DNA of 64,000 nucleotides from positions 5,944,001-6,008,000 of the forward strand of contig NZ_CP143867.1 of the NCBI RefSeq assembly GCF_036416795.1. Direction: 5' to 3'. Shown here piece by piece: positions 36,638 to 46,403 of this stretch. The first letter of the stretch is position 1, and every line of letters begins with the position of its first letter. The position numbers and the translations under genes were made by a program. Under the pieces are notes generated by a model. That model saw only the letters and a list, made by a program, of their open reading frames with translations, was not told the DNA's origin and did no database searches. This stretch comes from Bacteroides sp. MSB163. Lineage in GTDB: Bacteria; Bacteroidota; Bacteroidia; Bacteroidales; Bacteroidaceae.

Positions 36638-38995
36638 TTATTCCACACTCTGATACGTCAATGGCGGATCAAAGTAACGGGACATACTCTTCATATTTTC
36701 TCTGTAAGAAGGCTTTGCAAAATGAGTATTCATGAAATAATCATCTTGTTGTTTCTTCTGTTCCTGTTTGAGCGTATCCAGTTCTGCTACGTAATTGGCT
36801 GTCTTCTTACCGGAGGCATCAGAGACATTCACTGTCATACGTGCTCCCTCTGTCCTGATACTTACCGAGTGGTCTGTCGGAACCGGAACATTCAATGTCT
36901 GATAAGAATCGATATCCAGTTTGAGAGTTACGGGTGTACCGGTCCATTCATAGCGGTAAGTTCCGCTAGCATCGTTTTTAGCAATAATCATACGTAATGT
37001 ACCATCTCCTATATTTACCCGACTATCCACTACCTTCAATTCAGAAGGAAGCTGCGGAGCAATGGTTATGGAATGATTGAGCATATCAGGACGAATTCCC
37101 AGGAAGTATTGGTTCCACACGCGGATATGCTCGCTATTACTCCACGCCTGCAGGAAAGTTCCACTTCGACGTACCCATGTCTGTCCGGCACGTGGCCATG
37201 CATCCGCATTCTCTGATAAACTGCCGACAGCACCTTCCACAAGTGCCTGGCGGTTCATATTCCTGAACAAAGTATACGCGATGTCAGCTTGTCCGTTTTC
37301 TATCATCCGCTGCATGGCCATACCATTATTCCAAAGCCATATCGTGCCATTATGATAAGCATCATCTTTATGATAACGATACCATTGCTCATGATAAGGA
37401 TGGAACTGTTCATCGGACTGATCGAGTGAAGACACTCCCCACGGATATACCAGACGTTCCCAAACTTCTTTTGTCTCATGCATCTTCAAGTCAGGATCAG
37501 AAACCAGATCCAACGCATAGATAGCATTGGGGCGGAATTGCACATCCCCACTTCCATCTGTATTCAGATGATCATAGATTGACTGGGCGGCTGTGTCTAC
37601 AAAGTCCTGTTCAAAATTTGAGCGGAGACGCTCCGCGGCAAGATTCCAACGCTGGGCATCTTCCTCACGGTTCATGTAGCGGGCAAGATCCGAAGCATTC
37701 GTCAATTGGGTATACCACAATGCCTGCACATCCACAGCACGATTGCCACGTGGTGAACAGGGATACTTGCTCTGCCGCTTGGCATCCATCCAGGTATCTG
37801 CATCCGCATGGGTGAGATATCCTTTTTCGTCCGTATACAGGCGAAGAGAAGCATCCGTAGCAATCTTCACTGAAGGATAAATTTCTTTCACGAAAGCGGT
37901 GTCACCCGTATATTTCAGATAATCGTGCACCTGCATAACGAAACGAGGGGTTCCGTCAGTGGTATTATAAAGAATACCTTCCAGATTCAGACGATTAGGT
38001 ACACGTCCGTAAGTAGGAGATGTGGAAATGGTATCCTGATAACGTGCAAATGACGCAAGAATATTTCGTGCCGTATCAAACTGCCCTGTACAAAGCACCG
38101 CGCCCGGCATAGAGATAAACATATCCCGCCCCCAGAAGTCCGTGAACCAGGGCAGACCGGCATACATGCCGTAACCGCCATGCTGATTGGTTATCAACTG
38201 GTCATTGGTAAGCATAATCCAGGCAAGGGCATGATCCAAAGAATCCAGATTGGTCTTTAAAGGATTATGGTCCAATAAGGATTGAATACGTTGACTACGT
38301 GCAGCCAACCACTTCTCTCCTTCTTTACGGAAACCGTCTATTGCTTGCCGACTATCTTCTTCCGTGCCAAAAGCAATCAGGAAACCACCGGCAGCAACCG
38401 GAACAGTTATCAGATTATCTGCAAATTCAATACCCGCCTCCGCTACAGGTGCTATACGCACTACATTTTCCGGTGACTCTTTCGTTGTATAGAGTACAGA
38501 CTTTCCATCCTTCCGTGCATCCACCACATTTTCCCCCATCAGCATGAATGAGATCCGCTTCCCTTGTACGCTATCCATACGAACATACAGCAGCTTCGGT
38601 TCATCCACCAGACAGAATGTTTCCACAGCCTTTTCATATCGGCGAACTAATTTGTCAGGATACACCGACGTACAGGCATTTTCCCGAAGCAATCTTTCTC
38701 CATCCACATACAAGCGGTAATCGGCAAAGATGCGTTTGGCATAAATATTCCAGCCTGCATACCAATCTCCCCAATCATCTGTAGAGGTCATTCCATAATA
38801 GAAACCTCCATTTTTGTCTGTATAAGAATATTCACGCGACTGGCCATCAGGTATGGCAATGCCTAATTCGTGCGTACTTAGCGGAGATAACTCCTTTACA
38901 TTTCCACTACAAGCCATCACTAAAAAAGAAGTAGCTGCGAGTAATATACCCGCAGCTTTCTTCGAAAAGCATAAATTCACTTTGTTGTTGATCAT
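36638..38995 (-). CDS. GH133-like amylo-alpha-1,6-glucosidase, lipoprotein
   Basis: 785 residues. Lipobox at Cys29 (SFLVMAC). The (alpha/alpha)6-barrel C-terminal domain of glycogen debranching enzymes is clear (about 240-660: WFTDFWGRDMFISMPG, WMDAKRQ, YPWGVSSLDQSDEQFHPYH, YHNGTIWLWNNG). It would remove alpha-1,6-linked glucose stubs from starch or glycogen dextrins at the cell surface or in the periplasm. It follows the alpha-amylase gene by 35 bases, so both are under the amylase promoter and operator. Confidence 0.88.
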   Translation of the reverse strand: MINNKVNLCFSKKAAGILLAATSFLVMACSGNVKELSPLSTHELGIAIPDGQSREYSYTDKNGGFYYGMTSTDDWGDWYAGWNIYAKRIFADYRLYVDGERLLRENACTSVYPDKLVRRYEKAVETFCLVDEPKLLYVRMDSVQGKRISFMLMGENVVDARKDGKSVLYTTKESPENVVRIAPVAEAGIEFADNLITVPVAAGGFLIAFGTEEDSRQAIDGFRKEGEKWLAARSQRIQSLLDHNPLKTNLDSLDHALAWIMLTNDQLITNQHGGYGMYAGLPWFTDFWGRDMFISMPGAVLCTGQFDTARNILASFARYQDTISTSPTYGRVPNRLNLEGILYNTTDGTPRFVMQVHDYLKYTGDTAFVKEIYPSVKIATDASLRLYTDEKGYLTHADADTWMDAKRQSKYPCSPRGNRAVDVQALWYTQLTNASDLARYMNREEDAQRWNLAAERLRSNFEQDFVDTAAQSIYDHLNTDGSGDVQFRPNAIYALDLVSDPDLKMHETKEVWERLVYPWGVSSLDQSDEQFHPYHEQWYRYHKDDAYHNGTIWLWNNGMAMQRMIENGQADIAYTLFRNMNRQALVEGAVGSLSENADAWPRAGQTWVRRSGTFLQAWSNSEHIRVWNQYFLGIRPDMLNHSITIAPQLPSELKVVDSRVNIGDGTLRMIIAKNDASGTYRYEWTGTPVTLKLDIDSYQTLNVPVPTDHSVSIRTEGARMTVNVSDASGKKTANYVAELDTLKQEQKKQQDDYFMNTHFAKPSYRENMKSMSRYFDPPLTYQSVE

Positions 38996-39030
38996 ATTTA
39001 CAGCAACTAACCTATTTTATCGTACCTAAT

Positions 39031-41853
39031 CTATTTCATTATTTTGCAAACCTGTACTCTGCCATCTTCCATATAAGCCCGTGCCATATAATAACCAACA
39101 GGCAAAACAGACAAACCGACAGAAGTACATTTTTCCTGTGTCATCACCAGCATTCCATTCACAGAATATACTTCTACGCGTTTAGCTTCTCCGGCAGGCA
39201 GCACCAAAGTATCCATACCTCTATTGTAATATATCAAAGGCTTTTCTGTATCAGGAGCAGTAGTCTCGATACCTGTCAGAGTCGGTTTAAAGTTAGTAAA
39301 GAGACGGAATTCATGGGCAGGAACAGCAATAATCTGTGTAGCACCTGTTACATTCAACGGCTCATTGTCTTTCAGCAATTCATACCATGTACCTGTTTCC
39401 GGGAAAGTTACAGAAAGGTTCTTATCTGCCAATGTAAAGTTGCCAACAACTACAAGAGACTTGCCGTCAATGGAAGTAGCCGACAAAGTACGTCCATTGT
39501 CCCAGTTAGCGGTACCTACTTTCCAGCTAAATGTAGTGCTTGAAGCAAACAGTTCAGGATAGGAATGACGTAAATCTAAAAGAGCAGCATACGTTTCATA
39601 CAATTTCTTTCGATCAGCATCTTCAAAGTAGTCCCAACGTATTGGCTTGGGGTCAGTACGATAACCACCTTGATCATCATATTTAGAACCGTCACTGTTG
39701 TTATTTATTGAGAAATCATATCCTAACTCACCAAATTGCCAGATCATCTTCGGTCCAGGTACGGTAAGGAAGAAGGCCGCATTGGTGGCTAAACGTTTGG
39801 TACGGGTAGAGAGATTAATATTACTTCCTGTTGCAGGGCTTATTCCGTCATTCTTACTCGTTGTTGATGCTATTACTCCGGTATTTCCCCATTTCCAGGC
39901 TTTAAATCCGGTGCGCTCTTCATCATGACTCTCCATATACCCCACTAAACTACCGGCAGGCATACTCGTTCCCGCATATAAACCACTGAAATCATTTTCT
40001 GTAGTCCATCCCATTGCAGTTTGACAATATGAATGATTCATATTACGCCACAACAAGATACCCGCATCTCCTAACTGCTTTTCTTCATTGGTAATTGCCA
40101 GATGTTCAAAAATAACATAAGCACCTGGCTGACGGTCTTGTACGGCAGCCGACATACGCTTCAAGTTAGCAATACGTGCATTATCCGGTCCATTTGCCCA
40201 GTCATTCGATCCATAAGGGGTATTAGAAAAACCCTTTGTAAAGTCATAACGGAAACCATCAATTTTATATTCTGACATCCAGAAACCGGCTACACTATCT
40301 ACCAGAGCACGGGTATACTCACTCTCATGATTGAAATCATATCCCCATGAAAGGCTCGGATTCTTGATATTTGATTCTTGATTATACCACGGATTATCAG
40401 CAGAAGGTTTTCCATCCGCATCCCTATATAGGAGATAAAAAGGAGACTGACCAAAGCTATGATTCAGCACAAGGTCGATAATAACAGCCATCCCTTGACC
40501 ATGACATTCATCTACAAAAGCTCTTAAATCATTTTTTGTACCGTAATACTTATCTACGGCAAAATAGAATGAAGGATTATACCCCCAACTCGTGTTTCCT
40601 TCAAACTCATTAACGGGCATCAGTTCTATTGCGTTTACCCCCAGATTCTTCAAGTACTCCAGTTTTTCTTTTGCAGCATTAAAAGTATGTTCCTCAGTAA
40701 AGTCACGAATCAGCATTTCATAAATAACCAACTTTTCAGAAGCAGGGCGCTCAAAGTTCTTCACTTTCCAGTTATAAGCAGTCTGTCCTGTTTGCAGGAC
40801 GGAAACAATACCTTCTGCTTTTCCGGTCGGATAGGCTTTCAAATTCGGATATGTTGTACTCTCGATATACTTGTCATTCCAAGGATCCAAAACTTTATCT
40901 GTATATGGGTCTGCCACATAAATAGAACCATCTACCAAATATTGGAAAGCATATTCTTCACCTTTAACCAAGCCTGAAAGAGTTATCCAGAAATATTCAC
41001 CGTCTTGTTTCAGTTGATAGTCTGCTTTAGGCGTCCAATCATTAAAGTCACCTACCACATACACATACTTTTTACCCGGAGCCTGCAATACCAAAGTTAC
41101 TTCCGTATCACTGATATAGTTAATACCGGGACGTACTCCCTTAGGCATCGTTTCCGAAGTACTTGTTCCATTCAGTACTGTTACTTCTTGTGTAGCTGAT
41201 TCTGTTTTACCATTAGCAGTAGCCTCTACTTTCAAAGTATAGCTTCCGGCAGTTGAGAATGTATGAGGTTGGGAAATAGTAGTAGTATTAGTTGCTGTAG
41301 CTATTTCGTCCGCATTTACATAAAGCTTCAAATCGGAAGCCGTAGAGGCAGAAGCTTTAATCGTAAAAGGTGTACCAATAAGTATATTTTCTTTTTCAGC
41401 AGGTTGGTCGAATCGAACGGTTAAACCAACAGCATGTACATCTACGAATATATCTTTACCACCTGTTTCCTTTCCTTCTTTTGATTTATCAGCACTACGA
41501 AACACGAAAGCTAACTGTGTTACAGTTTCGCCACTCTTAACGCCATAATATTCACGAATACTAGGAGTTAGCTTTAATTGCCATTTATCATTTCCCAGTG
41601 AAGTCATTTTATACTTTGCTGAGTTATCTCCCCATGTCGGAGCATATTGCCAAGCTGTGCCCCCAATTGTCACCCCTGTATGTGCATACACATCACCGGT
41701 AAAGCCCTTCAATCCGGCCGTACCTTTCGTTGCATCAAAAATAATGGTGACTTCATCATTCTCCGTCGGGAAAGCCGGAGTAGTGGTTACTATTTGCGCT
41801 TGCATGGCTAAAACAGCTAACAAACAAATAGAAAAAGCGTAGAGTCTTTTCAT
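39031..41853 (-). CDS. Multidomain alpha-amylase (GH13) with T9SS-like tail
   Basis: 940 residues. Signal peptide 1-19; beta-domains at about 22-130 and 150-230 (second an immunoglobulin-like GSYTLKVEATANGK); a CBM48-like domain (about 240-330, VYVVGDFNDWTPKADYQL); a GH13 barrel (about 375-790); and a C-terminal domain (about 870-940) like a type IX secretion sorting tail, VEVYSVNGMLVM through VLPVGYYMARAYMEDG. Catalytic residues read as Asp537 (GFRYDFTKG), Glu583 (IFEHLA) and Asp644 (MESHDEER). It plays the SusG-like role of cutting alpha-1,4 links in starch. Confidence 0.9.
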   Translation of the reverse strand: MKRLYAFSICLLAVLAMQAQIVTTTPAFPTENDEVTIIFDATKGTAGLKGFTGDVYAHTGVTIGGTAWQYAPTWGDNSAKYKMTSLGNDKWQLKLTPSIREYYGVKSGETVTQLAFVFRSADKSKEGKETGGKDIFVDVHAVGLTVRFDQPAEKENILIGTPFTIKASASTASDLKLYVNADEIATATNTTTISQPHTFSTAGSYTLKVEATANGKTESATQEVTVLNGTSTSETMPKGVRPGINYISDTEVTLVLQAPGKKYVYVVGDFNDWTPKADYQLKQDGEYFWITLSGLVKGEEYAFQYLVDGSIYVADPYTDKVLDPWNDKYIESTTYPNLKAYPTGKAEGIVSVLQTGQTAYNWKVKNFERPASEKLVIYEMLIRDFTEEHTFNAAKEKLEYLKNLGVNAIELMPVNEFEGNTSWGYNPSFYFAVDKYYGTKNDLRAFVDECHGQGMAVIIDLVLNHSFGQSPFYLLYRDADGKPSADNPWYNQESNIKNPSLSWGYDFNHESEYTRALVDSVAGFWMSEYKIDGFRYDFTKGFSNTPYGSNDWANGPDNARIANLKRMSAAVQDRQPGAYVIFEHLAITNEEKQLGDAGILLWRNMNHSYCQTAMGWTTENDFSGLYAGTSMPAGSLVGYMESHDEERTGFKAWKWGNTGVIASTTSKNDGISPATGSNINLSTRTKRLATNAAFFLTVPGPKMIWQFGELGYDFSINNNSDGSKYDDQGGYRTDPKPIRWDYFEDADRKKLYETYAALLDLRHSYPELFASSTTFSWKVGTANWDNGRTLSATSIDGKSLVVVGNFTLADKNLSVTFPETGTWYELLKDNEPLNVTGATQIIAVPAHEFRLFTNFKPTLTGIETTAPDTEKPLIYYNRGMDTLVLPAGEAKRVEVYSVNGMLVMTQEKCTSVGLSVLPVGYYMARAYMEDGRVQVCKIMK

Positions 41854-41880
41854 TCGGTATCAATTTATTAGTTAATGGTT

Positions 41881-41888
41881 CAAAAGTA
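41881..41888 (-). promoter_or_regulatory. -7 element for the amylase-GH133 operon
   Basis: TACTTTTG on the minus strand (TAnnTTTG), 27 bases before the ATG at 41853. Confidence 0.65.
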
Positions 41889-41942
41889 CAGTAGTTATCC
41901 CAAATTATCAAGTGCTTGAAACAGAAGCAAGAGAAGAAGTAG

Positions 41943-41956
41943 TGCAAACGGTTGCA
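41943..41956. promoter_or_regulatory. LacI-type operator upstream of the amylase
   Basis: TGCAAACGGTTGCA, a near-perfect palindrome with the central CG of LacI/CcpA-type operators. The AG before it also matches the susC site (49665-49680), 15 of 16 bases in all. Its centre is 65 bases upstream of the -7 element's centre. Confidence 0.7.
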
Positions 41957-42048
41957 TGAGCCAAAGCATATATTCCTTTTATGAATATAAAGCAAAATAT
42001 ATCAGATTTTGTTTTAAGTAACTTGAGCAGCCTAAAAAACAAGCTAAA

Positions 42049-42081
42049 CCCTCTTCCTCATATTAAAAATGAGAAAGAGGG
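42049..42081 (-). terminator. Terminator after susF
   Basis: A 13-bp stem (42049-42061 with 42069-42081, arm CCCTCTTTCTCAT, one G-T pair) and a 7-base loop, followed on the minus strand by TTTAGCTTGTTTTTT. It separates the susCDEF unit from the amylase promoter. Confidence 0.85.
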
Positions 42082-42105
42082 CTTAATTTAAATTCTAAAC
42101 TAGAA

Positions 42106-43521
42106 TCACTTAAAAACTCCTGTACCGTCAGTGAAATTCAAATAAGCTTTCTGACCTTCTGAAACGCTTACCCGTTCCTGGTCGCCACCGTTGCCTCGAT
42201 AAACAATCTTTCCATCGAGAACGATGAATTCCGCTTTCCACCAATCATAGCCACCAAAACTGACACACATACGCACTTCTTTATTTGTCATGAATGCAGG
42301 AGATACAAATTCCCCATCCTTTGTTTCCGGAATAACAAACTTTCCCGTTTCATCAACACTCCATCCTGCAGGAGCCGTATCCCCTATCAAATAAACATTC
42401 GGAACCAACACATTAACTATACGTTCCACACCATTAACAACATGAAGCAGATACCAACCGGCGTTCTTAACTTCTAAATTATTATCAGCATCAGCAACCA
42501 AACCTGCACCGGCCTCATCATTCACCGTTGCCTGACCACCGAAATCATTTCCCCAGCCAGCCTGCGGAGCAAACTTAATCTTTTCGCCAACACTCAAATA
42601 TACAATCGTCCAATAATCAGTACCTGTACCATTTACCGGAGTAAGTTGTTTCCATACACCACCCCAAGAGTATTCACTGCCCGTCATATAAAGTTCCGTA
42701 GGAGCTTCCGTAATTTCATAAGTATAATCCATCATATTAATGGTCATATTATACTTACCGGCTTTCGCAATCTTTCCTGCACCGGCACCCTCATTCACGA
42801 GTTGACCGCTCATAGCATCATCTCCATCCACTTTAGGACCTACAACTCCAGGATTTGCAAAAAAATCACCTGCATCAATATTCTTTTGAGGAATGATTTT
42901 CCAATACTGATCATCAACTGTTGTAGTAAAGGAGATGGTAAACACAGGATCATCATAAACATTCACATCACTATGAGTGAATTTTACCATACTCGCTTCA
43001 TTCCATCCAACCATATCACCAACAAGATAATACGATTCTGAGATATCAGGTTTAATAAGCGTTACTTGTACTTCTACCTGATTGGAACTTACACAAAAAG
43101 CCTGTTCAGCTTGTTTAATGTATGCCATTACAGTTACAGCCAATTTACGTGCAATCGGATTCTTACCATAATAGCTTTCTACTGCACTCACAACTTCTTT
43201 AGTAGATACATTTCCTGAAGCATCAGTTGCCAAGATAGTTTTTCCCTGTGCGACTCCATTCTCATCTATTTTGCTCAGTACAGCTTCATAAGCAGTAACT
43301 TCCATACCTTCCGGAGCATCTACCGACGCAGTAAAAAGCTGAATAGTTTCAGTGGTAACATTCTCCATTTCAATGCCCGCAGCAGGTGTAATATTCACGT
43401 TTATATTTTTAGCTTCCTCCGCATCAAAACCTTGAGGAGCTGCCCAGTCATCATAATCACCCTTACAACCGCTAAGAAACGCGGTTGTAAGAACTATACC
43501 ATATATGAATGATTTTCTCAT
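42106..43521 (-). CDS. SusF-like starch-binding lipoprotein
   Basis: 471 residues from the ATG at 43521. Lipobox at Cys19 (AFLSGC). An N-terminal SusE/F immunoglobulin-like domain (about 25-155) is followed by three repeated binding modules that begin SYYLVGDMVGWNEA, TELYMTGSEYSWGGVW and NVYLIGDTAPAGWS, the domain count of SusF. Exposed aromatics (WGGVWKQL, WGNDFGG, YDWWKAEF) fit starch binding. Surface lipoprotein that holds starch near SusCD. Confidence 0.88.
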   Translation of the reverse strand: MRKSFIYGIVLTTAFLSGCKGDYDDWAAPQGFDAEEAKNINVNITPAAGIEMENVTTETIQLFTASVDAPEGMEVTAYEAVLSKIDENGVAQGKTILATDASGNVSTKEVVSAVESYYGKNPIARKLAVTVMAYIKQAEQAFCVSSNQVEVQVTLIKPDISESYYLVGDMVGWNEASMVKFTHSDVNVYDDPVFTISFTTTVDDQYWKIIPQKNIDAGDFFANPGVVGPKVDGDDAMSGQLVNEGAGAGKIAKAGKYNMTINMMDYTYEITEAPTELYMTGSEYSWGGVWKQLTPVNGTGTDYWTIVYLSVGEKIKFAPQAGWGNDFGGQATVNDEAGAGLVADADNNLEVKNAGWYLLHVVNGVERIVNVLVPNVYLIGDTAPAGWSVDETGKFVIPETKDGEFVSPAFMTNKEVRMCVSFGGYDWWKAEFIVLDGKIVYRGNGGDQERVSVSEGQKAYLNFTDGTGVFK

Positions 43522-43549
43522 ACTAATCAAATTATTTATTTATGCATTA

Positions 43550-44749
43550 TTATTTATTGTAAAAATGATAGTAACCGGTAATATCATTAAAGATGACTCG
43601 ATAATCGCCAGCCTCTACAGGAATATTAGCACCGCCGCCAACACCCCAACCAAACGGGAACTTATCACCGCCCCAATTAGGATTCCAACTGCTATCAACG
43701 AGGAACTTCATTCCTGTATTTTCAGTTATACTCATATCATACATCCATACATGTGGACGAGCACCCGCATAAGTATCTACCGGAGACATGTGCACAGCTC
43801 CATCACCCCAATTCGTAAAGTCACCTGCAATCATCATCTGCTGGTACTCTGCCGGGTCCTTATCAAGAGCAGTAAATGTCAAAGTGTTTGTATAACAATC
43901 AAGATCAATTCGATAGTAGCCTGCCGAAGGAACTTTAAAATCCGCACCTTCACCAGTATCATCTTTCAGACGAGGTTGGTTAATATCTCCATCAACACCA
44001 CCCCATTGATCAGCCCACTCACCGGGAACACGAATAATCTTGAAGCCAAGCTCGGGTGTGAAATAACCTGTATAAGTAAGAGGACCTTTACCCGTTGCCT
44101 CATCAAACTTACCACCTTCTACTGGAGACATCGGATAAACAGAAACACCGATTTCCGATCCCCATGCACCATCTCCTACACAAGCACCGATAAGATACCA
44201 CAATTCTGTATCCGCAGCAACCAATGCCTGGAAGAAAGGTTTAACTTTCATTGTTATACTATTTGAATAAGTATTTTGGCCTGAATTCAGAACACCATTA
44301 AGACGTACATATACATCCAAATTATCCGGTATTTGTTCTTCTGCTGTATATCCACCTATCTTCATAATGGCTCTATTGAAATCTTTAGCCACAACATCAA
44401 ATTTAGCCTTCGTACTATAACTTTCCAATTGTACAAATTTTGGATTGCCTACAATTTCACCATTCTCATCAAGCACATTTTCCCATTCATCAGTTAATGA
44501 AAGTTGCGGATAATAGCTTACAGCAGCCGTATAACCAAAATTCGGTTGTTTACATGACAGTTCAATCCCCTCACAATTAGCTAAATCATACACATTACCA
44601 GCTAATGCAGGTGTATTCAGCACAAAACTATCAGGTACCGTCAAGGTAGGATTGGAGTCTCTGTCATCTTCACACGATGTAAAACCCATAAGAGCAACAC
44701 CTGCCAACAAAGATGCAATAATATATTTTTTCATATTCCTTGTTTTCAT
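43550..44749 (-). CDS. SusE-like starch-binding lipoprotein
   Basis: 399 residues. Lipobox at Cys26 (MGFTSC). N-terminal SusE domain (about 30-160), then two binding modules (TELWYLIGACVGDGAWGS and AEYQQMMIAGDFTNWGDG), matching SusE rather than SusF. An alternative ATG at 44734 would also keep the signal. Seven bases after susD, in one operon. Confidence 0.88.
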   Translation of the reverse strand: MKTRNMKKYIIASLLAGVALMGFTSCEDDRDSNPTLTVPDSFVLNTPALAGNVYDLANCEGIELSCKQPNFGYTAAVSYYPQLSLTDEWENVLDENGEIVGNPKFVQLESYSTKAKFDVVAKDFNRAIMKIGGYTAEEQIPDNLDVYVRLNGVLNSGQNTYSNSITMKVKPFFQALVAADTELWYLIGACVGDGAWGSEIGVSVYPMSPVEGGKFDEATGKGPLTYTGYFTPELGFKIIRVPGEWADQWGGVDGDINQPRLKDDTGEGADFKVPSAGYYRIDLDCYTNTLTFTALDKDPAEYQQMMIAGDFTNWGDGAVHMSPVDTYAGARPHVWMYDMSITENTGMKFLVDSSWNPNWGGDKFPFGWGVGGGANIPVEAGDYRVIFNDITGYYHFYNK

Positions 44750-44756
44750 TTAGAGA

Positions 44757-46382
44757 TTAATAACCTGTATTCTGTTTCAGATTTTTATTATTCGAGATTT
44801 CATTTACCGGTAAAGGGAAAATACTCATATAAGAGGGGAATTGATTACCCTCATAAACTCCTCCCATCCATTCCCACTTATAGCTGGACTGTCCGGCAAA
44901 TTTACCAAAGCGAATAAGATCGGTACGCCGACGTCCTTCAAGCCAGAACTCACGGCTCCATTCATCACAGATATCATCCAATGTATAAGTACTTTTTACA
45001 GGAGCATGTGCACGGGTGCGCAATTCATCTATTTTTGCTTTGGCATTACTATTACCAGTAGCACCATTCTTACGAACTGAAGCTTCCGCATAAGTCAAAT
45101 ACGCCTCAGCTATACGCATAACAGGTAAATCCGTATTGACAAACTCAATAACAGCATTGTTACTTCCATCAGAATTAACATTGCGGAACTTCACACAGCT
45201 ATACCCCAAATTTTCATCAGTGCCTTCATCGGAAACAGAAATATCCATTCCTTTATTGAAGAACAATGCACGATCATCATTAGCAGCAGTAATCATATCC
45301 TGCAATGTTGCAGCTTCAGCAGGCTTAGTAGCAAAAAACTTATCAATAAGTTGCTTACGCAGACGAATACATTTACCCCAATTGTTATCAGCACCTGAAG
45401 GAGCATAATTGTCTGTCGGCACTTTATTAGAGTAAGAAGCTTGAATAAGGAAATTGGTTCCTTCATAACTTTTGGTAGTTTCACCATCAGTAAGGCCTAC
45501 CAATAAGTTCTCATATTGTGCCCCATTACGATTATTATCGGCCAAGAACAACATTTGATAACCTGTATATTTCTCACCAGTTACCGGATTAGTAGCTCCC
45601 GTTGTATTAAGATGATAATATCCATTATTAATAACCTTTTCAGCATAAGTCATGGCATCATCCCAGCGAGGTGTACTTGTATAGACTTCTGCATTTAAAT
45701 AAATACGTGCCAATAGGTTCCAAGCAGCTACACGGTCAGCGCGACCGTAAGTGTTTTTACCAGGTTCCGCCATCAAATCAGCACATTCTTTTAATTCTTT
45801 CTCAACATATTCAAAGAACTGGCTTCTTGTATAACCTACAGCCATTTCAGCAGACACGGCTTCAGTAAAGGCCGCATTTCCATACAAGTCCATAACAAGT
45901 GCATAGTTATAAGCACGTATAAAACGTACTTCTGCATTACGCATCTCTTGGTCTGCCGCATTACCCTCTTGACTCAAATAGAAGTTACAAAGCGTAATTG
46001 TAAAATACAGACGATAATAAAGAGCTGCAGAAAATACGCAACTTTCCCCCCATGAGTTGTGAAGCAATTCCGGTATACCAGCATCTGTTGCCCATACCCA
46101 ATGTGCTTCGTCAGCGGTAAATTCGTTGAGATACCACTGAGAGCGGAACATACCTGAACGTCCTTCATCAACATCATCAATGTCACCATTGCCATTAGGT
46201 CCTGATTGCCCTGTCAGACTAAAACTAGCATAAATTTTGTTGAAGACGGCATCATTATCGAACTCCATCGTTTGCTGCGGATTAATTGGACTGACATCCA
46301 AGTCGCCTATACAAGAACTAAAGTTCAATGTTAGCGCAAGTGCCGCAGCAGGTATTATTGATTTCAGTATTTTTGTTTTCAT
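44757..46382 (-). CDS. SusD-like starch-binding outer-membrane lipoprotein
   Basis: 541 residues with lipobox at Cys24 (NFSSC). The start of the mature protein (CIGDLDVSPINPQQTMEFD) is close to B. thetaiotaomicron SusD as I recall it, and TPR-like helices follow (about 90-260). That similarity supports starch or maltodextrin as the substrate. It forms the lid of the SusCD import complex. 21 bases after susC. Confidence 0.92.
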   Translation of the reverse strand: MKTKILKSIIPAAALALTLNFSSCIGDLDVSPINPQQTMEFDNDAVFNKIYASFSLTGQSGPNGNGDIDDVDEGRSGMFRSQWYLNEFTADEAHWVWATDAGIPELLHNSWGESCVFSAALYYRLYFTITLCNFYLSQEGNAADQEMRNAEVRFIRAYNYALVMDLYGNAAFTEAVSAEMAVGYTRSQFFEYVEKELKECADLMAEPGKNTYGRADRVAAWNLLARIYLNAEVYTSTPRWDDAMTYAEKVINNGYYHLNTTGATNPVTGEKYTGYQMLFLADNNRNGAQYENLLVGLTDGETTKSYEGTNFLIQASYSNKVPTDNYAPSGADNNWGKCIRLRKQLIDKFFATKPAEAATLQDMITAANDDRALFFNKGMDISVSDEGTDENLGYSCVKFRNVNSDGSNNAVIEFVNTDLPVMRIAEAYLTYAEASVRKNGATGNSNAKAKIDELRTRAHAPVKSTYTLDDICDEWSREFWLEGRRRTDLIRFGKFAGQSSYKWEWMGGVYEGNQFPSYMSIFPLPVNEISNNKNLKQNTGY

Positions 46383-46403
46383 GTTATTTTTCTATAATAT
46401 GGT

